Positions 48,644 to 62,319 of a stretch of DNA of 64,000 nt are shown in pieces. Numbering within the stretch: position 1 is the first letter of the stretch; each line of letters starts with the position of its first letter. The stretch is from contig CM049317.1 in NCBI GenBank assembly GCA_026874595.1, forward strand, positions 10,826,382-10,890,381, read 5' to 3'. Source of the DNA: Sipunculus nudus (lineage: Eukaryota; Annelida; Sipuncula; Golfingiida; Sipunculidae). The notes beneath the pieces were generated by a model. The model saw nothing but the letters and a program-made list of their open reading frames with translations, searched no databases and was not told the origin of the DNA. Both the position numbers and the translations under genes were made by a program.

Positions 48644-49061
48644 ATGGCGAGGAAGAACACAGCACGGGACGTTCCGTCTGCTGAACTGTCAGAGATGCCA
48701 TTTACAATCAGTGACAGAAATGAGCCCCGGGCAAATGGGCAGCCCAGTAACCTTGAACCTACTTTTGACGCCAGTAATATGCCGACCCGCCCACGGCTCG
48801 TATTGAATTTGGATGACGATTTTTACAGAGTTCACGATGACCAGAGCGCTCTGGTGGAGCTGGACTCGCCCCCAAGGGCTCGTAGGGGGGTGGGGTCTGT
48901 TTCGGACTCATCGCCCTCCGGGGGTGGGAGATTTACGGAGTCAGAGCCCCCCTCCCCCTACCATTGTCATGTGCCCAGAACACTTCCGTCAAACGCAGCA
49001 AGAAATCAGCTGATCGCTGTCTCCCTGATCTGCTTTTGTTTTATGATCATCGAAATAATAG
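48644..49061 (+). CDS. First coding exon of a ZnT2/3/8-like zinc transporter (SLC30A family)
   Basis: The exon encodes about 140 residues. Residues 1-100 are a polar, low-complexity cytosolic N-terminus rich in S, P, R and D. Residues 106-109 read YHCH, the HCH motif found just before helix 1 in ZnT2, ZnT3 and ZnT8 of the cation diffusion facilitator family. After a short basic linker, residues 121-140 (NQLIAVSLICFCFMIIEIIG) match the start of transmembrane helix 1 in these proteins (family pattern ICxxFMIxExxGG). The frame meets AG|GTAGGT at 49061/49062, a strong splice donor in phase 1 at the conserved E-x-x-G|G position. The ATG has A at -3 and G at +4, a good animal start context. Such proteins exchange Zn2+ for protons into secretory or synaptic vesicles. 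The catalytic HxxxD helices lie on later exons, which are not in the window. Codons read after the donor (RWQTWKLF) are intron read-through. Family assignment is by recognition; the exact paralogue is not resolved. Confidence 0.85.
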
Positions 49062-49398
49062 GTAGGTGGCAAACTTGGAAACTGTTTTAATGATGAATAT
49101 TAATGTTTTAATTATAGATATTCAGTGTTCTTGAGCATAATGTTCAAATGTTAAATAACAGGGCATATGAAATCTATATTAACCAAAGGTTTCAAAAAGT
49201 TTTGAATGACTCTGGGGGGGGGGGGGGGGGGTGGTAGTAATTTACATTGTATATATATATATATAATAATAATTTATATAAATATCCATATACATAGACT
49301 TTGGAGCGCTCATAAAAGTTGGATGGTGCTTACTGGGGGGGGGGGGGTTGCATAACTAGTATATATCCACCCCAGGCTCCAAAGCCTATGAATTTTGG

Positions 49399-49404
<6 letters not shown>

Positions 49405-49452
<48 letters not shown>
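49405..49452. repeat. (TA)n microsatellite
   Basis: A TA run following GTGTGTG, in the probable zinc transporter intron. Confidence 0.97.
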
Positions 49453-49454
<2 letters not shown>

Positions 49455-49554
49455 AGATTGTTGAAAAACCATGGATTTTAAAAGTGCTCAACTAATGCAA
49501 GGTGCTGTAAAATATATATTTCAGGACTTGAACACACCAACTTGTGTTTGACAT

Positions 49555-49557
<3 letters not shown>

Positions 49558-49619
<62 letters not shown>

Positions 49620-49628
49620 TTATATATA
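49558..49628. repeat. (TA)n microsatellite
   Basis: A TA run with two TTTA interruptions at its right end. The Y/I-repeat translation here is an artefact. Confidence 0.97.
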
Positions 49629-49899
49629 GATACCATGTTGTTATCAAAATAATAATTTTATCAATATTTAATAAAATTATAGCAGATAGCATTCAAGGAT
49701 ATCTAGCTAGGTCCAAATGAAAATAAATGTTTATTTTGTGTTATTTAAATATATTTTTATAATATTTATAGTGTTTTATACATTTATGTATATGCCGTAA
49801 GTCATTAGGTGATTAGGAAGATATATTTTGCTGTTACTTGCATAATATTGAATGACATACTGACAAACACATTTCTGGTGTCTTATAATGAGAATAGTG

Positions 49900-49902
<3 letters not shown>

Positions 49903-49982
<80 letters not shown>
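49903..49982. repeat. (TA)n microsatellite
   Basis: About 80 bp of uninterrupted TA. Confidence 0.97.
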
Positions 49983-49985
<3 letters not shown>

Positions 49986-50249
49986 TAAAAGTTGCAGGAT
50001 AATAATAATATCATTTAATTGCCAACATAAAATCTTGGACAATCATGTGCAGTAGGCAAGGCTGATGTTTTGTCAAGGTTTTCTTATTACTAATGCAAAT
50101 TACTTGGTTTTTTTTCTTCTTTTCAATCAGTATCATTGTCTGAAATTTATTGTAAGCCGTGTGAGGTATGCACTTCAGGTCCAAGTGATACATTTTAGTT
50201 TATTAATAGTAAGTTAGCAGACAGGTGGGCATACAGTTGAGACCATGTG

Positions 50250-50515
50250 ACAGGGCAGTAGTACTGCTTCCTGTCATCTAATTTTTTGTCTTATTGTCAC
50301 CAAAGCCCGCTGTCTACCACACCTGCAGGTCCTGGGTGTGTAATCATTCCCATAACACAGATGAACCCCCAAAGATGCAATCTTTTGTGTTTGATACATG
50401 GCTGCACAGTGCTCACACTGGCCACCCATGAAAAATAATCACCTCTGCTGGGCTGAGATTTGAACTCACAACCTCACTGCTTTGGGTGCTGTGCTCTGCT
50501 TAACCACCTATTTAT
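50250..50515 (-). mobile_element. Degenerate tRNA-derived SINE
   Basis: On the minus strand, from about 50515, AGGTGGTTAAGCAGAGCAC (A box) is followed by GAGGTTGTGAGTTCAAATCT (B box), spaced as in a tRNA. The body includes TGGGAATGATTACACACCCA. The 3' end is uncertain. Confidence 0.5.
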
Positions 50516-50971
50516 GAAGGTATACACTTTAATTAATGCTTCTTCAAACACACATATACATACATGCATAATATTGCCCACAGATAAAATATTTGTGTGA
50601 CATCTTGCTCTTGTGATATTATTTCTGAGGATCATCATGTCCATGTGACAACTGACATCATTTGCATATTACATGCAGGATGCTCTGTTTTAAGGAAGAA
50701 TTCTCAATATCAAAGGATCTTAGATAAAAACATCTCAGTTTTACCCAAACACCTGAGCTGAGTTTGAGCTCTTCATTGAAATAGAGACTGAATCCAGTAA
50801 CTCAGTCTGTTTCAGGGCCCACATTAGACACAGTTGTAGCTCTGTTGTAAACACAGAGCCACATGCCCCTACCTTCATTTATCTAGCGGATGGAAAGGCA
50901 TGCATTTTTCTGATGATGCACCTAGCTTAAGTACATGTATATTACTTTGAGTGTGGTGAATTGGGGCCATG

Positions 50972-51203
50972 TGTCAGCCAGCGGTGTTCAGTGCACCTGT
51001 TACATCACCACTGCTGTGAGTGTCGTTGTAACTGGACCACTGGCAACACAGGTTGTTTCCAGGGTTACACAGTGGACTGTTTCAGCCAGGGTTAGGCAGT
51101 GCATTGTTTCAGCTGACCAGGTGCATGTGTCACATTTCAGCTTGGTTGGTCAGGAAGTTAGCAGTGATGATGTAACACATTCACTGCACACTGCTGGCTG
51201 AAA
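50972..51203. repeat. Inverted repeat / fold-back
   Basis: CAGCCAGCGGTGTTCAGTG at 50977 pairs, with a few mismatches, with CACTGCACACTGCTGGCTGA ending at 51201. A second nested pair is TTGTTTCAGC (51102) and GCTGAAACAA (51197). No transposon superfamily recognised. Confidence 0.5.
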
Positions 51204-51239
51204 CAATCACCTGGCCAGGCTCACCTTTGTCTAACAGTG

Positions 51240-54100
<2,861 letters not shown>

Positions 54101-54139
54101 ACACTCTTTACACAGCGCTTTACCCATAGGCCAACTACC

Positions 54140-54568
54140 TTTATCATAAGCGCTGTTTGTTATGACCTTGTATCCTGAAACTCTACACCAGAGGGGAGCA
54201 CTGTATTTTGGTCCAGTCAGATGAGACCCTGTGCTGAAGACAAATGGTTTGCCAGCCAAGCGAGGAACACAAAGAAGCCAATGTTGCTCATTTTGTTTTG
54301 AGTGACAGCTCATCGCCCTGGCGACCGTTTGAACAGGCCACAGGCTCAGAGAGAATTGCCCCACCTGTGGTTTCTGGGCTGAGCCTGATGCCTGTTGAGT
54401 GTTTTTTTCTTGCATTTGGTTGGCTGATTGTCACATCAGCAGTTTTTTTCAGCAGACAGGCCCATGTGCATCACCTGGTGTTTAAGTGCATCATAAACGG
54501 TCAAAGCAGGCAGCGGGGAAATCAGTAGCTTCTTTAGAAGCGCAATATTTCCGCTGCCTTGGGAGCGT
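54140..54568 (+). mobile_element. Long-TIR DNA transposon, left-truncated copy T2
   Basis: ACACCAGAGGGGAGCACTGT then ATTTTGGTCCAGTCAGATGA matches T1 at 16269-16308. The right end AAGCAGGCAGCGGGGAAATC ... CCTTGGGAGCG matches the right TIR of T1. The left TIR is absent and the interior is shortened. Confidence 0.75.
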
Positions 54569-55488
54569 AAGGTTGTACTCTCCAAGCTTGGGTTACACTA
54601 ATTTATTGAAATTACACAAGTGCTTGGCTGACCTTACCGGCTATAATTCACATATCTTGAGAGTTACCTAATACATCTCAGAAAGATAAAACAAATTTAA
54701 AAATAGCTGGATAATTGGGATATTTGATTTAGTCACTTAATTTGATGATGATTCATATAGATTATATAGAGGAAGGTTTTATACTGGAAAAATTTGCGCA
54801 TTTGTAGCTTGCATAGCAGTATTAGTTTAACATTGGTGTCAGTGGAACGCATTTTGAGTAGCAGTTATGAATAAGAGGATTGTGAAAAACATTTATTTGT
54901 CATAATGCTTGAGTGAACATGCCAGGTATAGACTTGATTGTCCTTGAATGTCTGTTTTTCTGTGTTTACTTGGCTCCTCAAAACATGAGTGGCCCCTAAT
55001 ATATTGTGTGTTTATCAACTGCGAGGCAAACACTATTTTCACAATGTGGATGTATGGTTTCTACAGATGGTGGTTTAAAAGAATTGAAAGGCATAAGTTT
55101 TGTAAGATGATAGTATTGAAGGTTTGGTCATTTTTTTTGGGTAGTATTTTTGATGGTGGACCCAGAGGTTTTAAGGTAAACAGAGAAATTTTACAGGAGT
55201 TGGACTTATTGTTGTCTGATATAGGGGCAATTTTCTGAGCCTGAATGGGACATGTTGGTTAGATCATTTGATGACTGGAGTCCACATAATCTGAGTCTTG
55301 ATGCAGGTCCAAGCCACTTGAGTCCAAGTTAAGTCTGAATCCTTGAGGTTTGAGTCCAGGTCCAACTTCTTTGAGTCTGAGTATTTGTAATCTGAGTCCA
55401 AATCAGAGGCCAATACAAATATCCATAAATAGCAATGGAAATTTCAGAGTACCATGTACATTTTAAATTAGCTCTCACATGCTTTAAC

Positions 55489-55944
55489 TAGGGTTGGGAT
55501 GATAATCAATAACTGGGATTATCACAATATCTGACGGCTGCAATCATTAACTTCCCTGTTATAGTGATATCATGATATGCTTATTTTTCCACAGTTTTGG
55601 AATACACACACATGCCCTTTTAGGGTTAATACCAAAAGATTATGACATCACCAAGGTCTTTCTGTGTTCAGAAAATCATATATTTTCAAGGATAACATTT
55701 ATTTTAATATGGGTATGTTCAAAATGACAGTGGTGAACAAACTGACAGAATCACATTCTCTAAAAAAACTGGCGATTTGCCCAGTTATAAGTATTCAGAC
55801 ATGGCAGACAGCACTGACATTTGTGATATGGTGACAAATGCTGGAGTACTCTTGCCAAATACTTATTTTACAATACCATGATATATCGCGATAAATTCTC
55901 TTTCATTATCATGATATTGAAAAGTGGTATCATCTCAACCCTAA
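55489..55944. mobile_element. hAT-type MITE with near-perfect 8-bp target duplication
   Basis: The TIRs are TAGGGTTGGGATGATA and, inverted from the right end, TAGGGTTGAGATGATA (15 of 16 identical). Flanks are GCTTTAAC on the left and ACTTTAAC on the right (7 of 8). At 456 bp it is non-coding; the interior is rich in ATATCATGATAT-like palindromes. Confidence 0.85.
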
Positions 55945-56095
55945 CTTTAACTATAACGGTTAACCTAATTACCAGTACCTTTGAAGTTTCTGATGCTGAG
56001 CAAAGATGAGTATATCTAATGTTTACATATGTAGTGTTATTATTATGTAATATTCTGTTAGAAGGTTGCACTTGCACATAATTATTTAGCTCAGC

Positions 56096-58487
56096 TGACT
56101 GTAAGTCATCTGAGCTAAAGCGATCACCCTTTGTCCGTCGTCCGTCCGGCCTTCTGTCTGTTAACAAGGCACGAATCGTAACCACTGGACCTGGAATCTT
56201 CTTACTTTACATCCAAAGAGGTCCATGAAAAATCTCCTTGGAAACCTGGAATTAGGTCTCCAAAGTACCCCCCAGAATAATGAAAAATTTGATACAAAAG
56301 CTCAAGTATCTGATTAACTAATGCATTGATCACCATGATTATTTGCATGGATATTGATCATGGGGTGTTAATCAGTTTTTGCAGAATGGTGGCTCCACCT
56401 TTATTTTTCAATTTTTTTTTACGTTTTTTTTCTCTATTTTTGAGACCTTAAAAGATGTGGTCTAAAGCACCCCCCATCATAATTGTATCCGCCAAAACAG
56501 AGTTTTGCGGATACTATGTTTTCAGCTGCACGCTGCCGCCGCCGCCGCGGCCGCGTTTTTCCTGGAGAACTCCTCCGTAACCGCTGGGCGGAATTTTACG
56601 AAACCCCGGATTATGTTCGGGTCAAATGTGAATTGCTGCGCCCCAATTTTGTTTTGACCTCTGACCTTTCCTCTGCGCTCTGCGTCCGTTTGTATGTCTG
56701 TTTCCACACATAAACCCACAAATCTCGGGAACCGTTTGACGGATCAGGAAAATTTTTTTGCACAAATGTAGCCCTTGGAGAGCTTTATAACATACACAAA
56801 AAATGGTGGCGCCACCTGCAACCATGTTTGCACAGTGTCCATCTGTTCATCTGCCTTGGGTTAAAATCACTCATATCTCTGCAGTGACTTGACTAATTCA
56901 CCTGAAATTTGGCATGCGTATACATCCTGGATAGCTTATCTGATTTTGTGACAGGTGGCGCCACCTACATTCACGTTTACGCTGCAGACATCCAAGCTAT
57001 TATCTCAGGAACCGTTTGACCGATCAGGAAATTTTTTTTGCACAAATGTAGCCCTTGGAGAGCTTTATAACATACACAAAAAAATGGTGGCGCCACCTGC
57101 AACCATGTTTGCACAGTGTCCATCTGTTTGTCTGCCTTGGGTTAAAATCACTCATATCTCTGCAGTGACTTGACTAATTCACCTGAAATTCGGCATGCGT
57201 ATACATCCTGGATAGCTTTTCTGATTTTATGATAGGTGGCGCCACCTACATTCACGTTTACGCTGCAGACATCCAAGCTCATATCTCGGGAACCGTTTGA
57301 CTGATCAGGAAAATTTTTTTGCACAAATGTAGCCCTCGGAGAGCTTTATAACATACGCAAAACTGGTGGCGCCACCTGCAGCCATTTTTGCACAGCTCCT
57401 GTCTGTTTGTCTGCCATGGGATAAAATCACTCATATCTAGGCAGTGGTTTGACATATCTGGCTAAAATTTTGCAGGTTTATACATCCCCGACAGCTCTCT
57501 TGATTTTATGACATATGGAGCCACCTGCATTCTAGTTTATGCAGCAGACATCCAAGCTCATATCTTGGGAACCGTTTGACCGATTGGGCCAAAGTTTTGC
57601 ATGTGTATAGTTCTCACATAGCTCTTTATCATATGCAAAACTGGTGCCGTCACCTGCAACCATTTTTGCTCAGCGTCCATCTGATTGTCTGCCACGGGCG
57701 AAAATCACTCATATACATGTAGTGGTTTGACTTATCTGCCTTAAATTTTGCATATGTATACAACTGGGACGGCTTTCTGGATTTTGTGGTGGGGGGGGCA
57801 ACCTTCATACACAATTTGGCTGCAGACATCCATGCTAATATGCAACACTTCACTCTATTTCCCCTTGCCACTTAATCCATGCCTCACTTCACCCGTTCCA
57901 CTCTGATTTAGGCGGATACACGTAGTCGCTTGTTGACTACCCGTATTCTAGTTAAAAATTTGATACCAAAGCAGGGCACAAATCATAAACATTGGACCTG
58001 GAATCTTCTAACCTAAAATCCAGGGAGGTCCATAAAAATCTCCTTGGAAACGTGTATTTAGGTCTCTGTTACCCATATTTTCTGAGCAATGGGGCTTATA
58101 AGCACCCCACAGAATAATAGAAAATTTGATACCAAAGTAGGGCACAAATCTTAACCTTTTGGCCGAGAATCTTCTAACTTGACATCCTGAGAGTTCCTCA
58201 AAAGTTCTCCCCAGAAACCTGAAATTGGGTCACAGTGAACTATATTCTCAGAGTTTTGGGGTACGTTTGAGAACCCAGAAATAATGCAAAATACACACAA
58301 ATTGCCAGATTCCTCATGAAAGGCGGGTTGGTTTCTCATAAGATTTGTTGTGCTTATGGGTCTTGATGAACTTAAGCTAATATGCATGAACAATGATGCC
58401 ACCTACATTATCTTAATTAGTTGTCTGTGCAAGGACATATTGTCAACATGTCAGTCGGCTGAGCATCATGACCCACGGGTCACTTGT
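56096..58487 (-). mobile_element. Family B element with alternative ~175-bp core, interrupted by A2
   Basis: The left end TTTAGCTCAGCTGACTGTAA followed by GTCATCTGAGCT forms the same near-perfect hairpin as the other B copies. The right end CGGCTGAGCATCATGACCCA then CGGGTCACTTG matches their hairpin end. Unlike the 17-23 kb copies, its core is built of units containing GGACCTGGAATCTTCTAAC (about 56190, 57990 and 58160). A2 sits inside at 56484-57952. The B text on both sides, ...CATCATAA and AAAAATTTGATACC, rejoins to match AGAATAATGAAAAATTTG at 56272. Confidence 0.65.
56484..57952 (-). mobile_element. Family A Helentron/HINE-like element, copy A2, nested in family B
   Basis: It starts TGTATCCGCCAAAAC (56484) and carries the inverted partner TTAGGCGGATACA at 57908-57920. 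Outside that partner is a perfect hairpin (GTAGTC, 7-nt loop, GACTAC; 57922-57940), then CCGTATT and CTAGT|T. This asymmetric arrangement plus a CTAGT end is the Helitron/Helentron 3' signature. The core is a roughly 280-bp composite tandem repeat (half-units about 140 bp), with GGTGGCGCCACC or near copies at about 56807, 56954, 57088, 57236 and 57366. On the minus strand it runs in the same sense as A1 at 14.5 kb. CG-rich GCCGCCGCCGCGGCCGC lies near 56536. Confidence 0.75.
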
Positions 58488-58627
58488 TTTATTTTTGACT
58501 TGAGATGGACTTGGCCTGATTTATCAAGTTGTTATGTCAGAGTCAGAGTATAAGTCCAAGTCCAGGACCCTCAGTGCATGTCTGAGTCCCTACAAAAGGG
58601 ACTTGAGTCCAAGTCCAGACTCAGTAC

Positions 58628-59255
58628 AACATCACTGGATACAAGATGACAGGCTGTATGATAAGTAGCATTAGGAGGTGCTTCCTAGATCATAATTGAT
58701 GATCGACTGCAGGTCTACATATTGGCCAATATATCTTATAACTCTATAGCCTACATGTGTATATAGTAAATTTAGGTTTGAATCTATTAGTTAACACAGA
58801 TAGTTATGAGGGTTGCACGCATAAATTTTAATGAAAACTTACCTTTGGTCATTATATGGCCTTACCTTGGTGAAAAACTCTGGATTTGATTATGGCAATT
58901 CTATATTGATCATTGGATCATTTGGATCCGCTGACCAATCATTGATTAGAATTGATCATTCATTGGTCCATACACTGATGATAAGCACAGTCAGTCTTTT
59001 CTTGAGGAATGGGTGATGTACCATTTTGTGTAAACCAGGGTCGGCTGGACCAGGATGACACCTGGCTTACATACTTTTTCAGAGTTAGGCTATATGATAT
59101 CAAGGCATGTCCAAGCCTTCTGGAGCTACATCACTCAATGACTGGAGATGACAAGCTGTATGATAAGCACAGTCAATCTCTCCAGGAGGAATCACTGGTG
59201 TAAGAGTGTCTATAAAACAGGGTTGGCTTGACCAGGTTAATACCTGGGATAGAAG
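58628..59255. repeat. Degenerate ~186-bp duplications
   Basis: GCTGTATGATAAGCACAGTC and AGGAATCACTGGTGTAAGAG then CAGGGTTGGCTTGACCAGGT (59158-59240) parallel GATGATAAGCACAGTCAGTC and CAGGGTCGGCTGGACCAGGA (58976-59057). A fainter start is at 58651 (GGCTGTATGATAAGTAGCA). Confidence 0.55.
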
Positions 59256-60236
59256 ACTAAAAGGTTTGTACTAAACTGGTACACCTGAAACAAATCACAT
59301 TTAATTAAAGATCCTATAGGTACGATGAGTTCAGATAAAGTATTTAGATTGAAGGTGGTTACCTGCACAAAAATAAATCTTCATAAAAATAAACAGAGAC
59401 AGGCTGTTGCAAGTTTGACAGAAAAACTGCATATGAAAGTCAGCTGACTGTCCTGACTCATGGGCCAGGTGTTATATTTAACAGGCTGCCAGTTATGTAA
59501 AATTTAAGTCCTGCACTGATGATGCTGTGACAATTAATCGCTCTCACTGACATAACCATGCACTGTCTATAATCTGTATTTACATAACGTGTAGTGTTTG
59601 TGTCACTGAAGTCACATTGTTTTTATCCAGTCATTAGTGATGTTTACTGTTTAGACAAACTGACAGATTGCTTTGTGGATTGTTTTGGTCTAACATACTT
59701 GCACACTCTGCTATGGATGAATTTGGTGGTTTCATCTTGTCATGTTTTCCAAAATATAATTTTGAGGTCAAATATATTAGATATTTGATAAGAGTACTAA
59801 AAATTCATATTAAGGCAAACTTGCTGTGTATTAATCAATGAAATTTTGTGAAGATACTTTAAACAAAAACTGAGCAATTCATTTCCTGTAATCTAAATGT
59901 AGAGACTGTCAGAATTTGTCAAAAATTTCAACTCTGTTTAATAATTGATGGTGGTCCCACTTAACCTTTGTCACACAAGTCCCCTGAACATGCAGCGCCA
60001 TCTGTTGTAATATGAATGAAATTAACCTGGTCTTTAGGGGCACAGTGCAAACGGGGTATTAACTGGTAATTTTGAATGATAATGAATGAGAGTGAAATTA
60101 TATTGTAATCATTTTAGTCTGTACTTTGTAGAATGATCTTGAATGAAGTGTGCATTGTAATAATGAATGTAGGTTATATAGTATATAATAGTTCGTTTTG
60201 CTTAGAGTGCCTCTCAGAGTCACTGTTCCCCTGTCT

Positions 60237-60254
60237 CCCCCCCCCCCCCCCCCC
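60237..60254. repeat. Poly-C run
   Basis: About 18 C in a row, a likely place for assembly length error. Confidence 0.95.
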
Positions 60255-60411
60255 TTGTTAATAACAAGTTTAGTTACTTGGAACCTATTTATTCAAAGAA
60301 CAATTATTATTTGGACATCTAAAGCCAAATTAATACACTCCCTGTGATTTTAGTGGATTGAAAGCATAAAGAAGAAACAGAAGCCATGATTACATCTGTG
60401 GAATCAGAATT

Positions 60412-62312
60412 TTTAGCTCAGCTGACTATAAGTCATCTGAGCTATAGTCGTGGTCCGTCGTCCGTCCGTCTGTCCGTCCGTCTGTCCGTCCGTCCGTAGA
60501 TGTGGCACGTTTTGAAACCGTAAGACCTAGGAATCCAAAAATCAGCATAATGTTAGATGTCCCCAAGATCTCCTACCAAGCCGAAAACTGGGTCTTTGCG
60601 ACTTCGTTCCTTTGAGAAATTAAGGAAAAACCTCAATTTTTTTATTAAAAACCTATTTTCACACTTAAGGACTGCCTAATATCAAAACCACTCATCTGTT
60701 TTTCCTCATATTTACCATAAATATTCCTCTATATAGTTTCTATGTACATTCCAGAAATTAAGTCTGTTAAGTATAAATTCTTTAAGTTATGGGCCCAAAC
60801 ATAATGGACTTTGTAAAAAATCAGGAAAAATATTTACTCACTTAACATGAAAAATTTTGAAACTAGAGTCTATTTTCCCAAGTATATAACTATGTTTAAT
60901 TAAGATTCAATTTTTTACCCAAATTTAGATCTGAATTTTGTAAATTTTTTAAGTTATTCGCATAAAAATAAAATCAGTACCTTAAATTTTGCCCAACTTT
61001 GACCATGGCACATTTTTTTTCTGTTAGTACCATTGATTTAATTTTCACAGCATGTAAACATAAATATTTAATCTGTTTAAATCTGAAATTTGAAAATAAA
61101 AGCTTGAAAATTAGGCTAGTTATTTGTTTTTTTCTTGAGGCTCTGTTGTAGTCATTTGCTTTGATTACAGATTACAGATGCAGGGTCCCACTCCAGGTCA
61201 ATGAAAGTCAGCTATGCCAGGGTTTCTGATTTGTTACAGTCACTGGGGGAGATCCCCTGCTGTGACAGGTGTACAGTTATTCTCATATCACCATCCCAAT
61301 CACCCCTCCCCCCCCCAAACCCAACCCACCAAGTGTTATGCAGTAATTGTTATTGTTTTCACTGTATCTCCTTCATTGTAATGCTGTTTCCACTCCGATA
61401 TGCAAAAACTTTCCTTGAAAAGGTAATTCAAGGTGTAATCCAGAAGTTGCAATGTTGTGTAATGTGGCATTTTTAAAGAAATCAATTTTCTTTTAAATGA
61501 TTTTAATAAATATAATTGAACCCATCAGTATGCTTAAATTTATAAAATATGAAGCACATTATGGATAAATAAAGACATATTTAAAAATTGTGAAATCTAA
61601 ATCAAGTATTATTTTAAGATATTTATTGTTTTGCAGATTTAAAAGATATATATTTGTGGTAAAAAATAAATAAACATTTGTATGCATGATGTGGTGTTAT
61701 CTGACAAGATTGAGATTTATGATGATGCAATTAAGAATTATGAATCAACTTTAATATTTGGATATATATGTTAAATTGGAAATGTATAGAAATATAAACT
61801 TATAATAAAAAAATTGATGTAATAAAAAAATGAGGATTTAATACAAACATTTGTTCATTATTTTCCTGCCTCAGCAGAATTTGAGATCAGGCTTTGTTTG
61901 CCCTGTTTTATGTTGTTAATTAGTTATATTTCAACTGTATAAATTTCATTAAAAAACATACATTTATATTTAATAATATATATTATACAAAAAATAGATT
62001 CAATTGAACAAATGTGTAAACTACTGAAATGTCAACAGTTAATCAAAAAGCCAACTAATGATCATGGTAATATTACAGATCATTTGTTCACAAACTGCTC
62101 ACATGCTTCAATTTCAACATTAGGAAACACATGGTTAGGTCACAAAATATTATTTGCAACAATTTCTTGCTCATCAATACAAACCAATCATATAAACCAA
62201 TCATGGCCTTTATTACCTCTTCCTCTTACACAGCATCTCCATTTGATATTATTTTAGATTTTTACCTTCAAGGTCAACTTCAGCTGAGCATAGTGACCCA
62301 TAGGTCCCTTGT
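60412..62312 (-). mobile_element. Family B element, reverse copy (B3)
   Basis: The start TTTTAGCTCAGCTGACTATA plus AGTCATCTGAGCT folds into a 13-bp hairpin with one mismatch. Then come GTCC/GTCT repeats and AGATGTGGCACGTTTTGAAA. The other end is CAGCTGAGCATAGTGACCCA followed by TAGGTCCCTTG. The interior matches the 20.1-22.7 kb copy inverted: GGGCCCAAACATAATG, AAAATCAGTACCTTAAATTT and GACCATGGCACATTT. Confidence 0.75.
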
Positions 62313-62319
62313 TTTCAGT

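Noticed and set aside
48813-49013. Second frame inside the zinc transporter exon
   Set aside because: Out-of-frame shadow of the GC-rich coding exon; no helix-1 or HCH text.
49776-50042. Frames made of alternating Y and I, also near 34.5, 49.5 and 52.1 kb
   Set aside because: Direct translation of (TA)n microsatellites.
61174-61476. Possible zinc transporter exon 2 (text ITDAGSHSRS on the + strand)
   Set aside because: Only TDA matches the conserved TDAxHLL block; the flanking residues, splice phase and hydrophobic helix do not fit.
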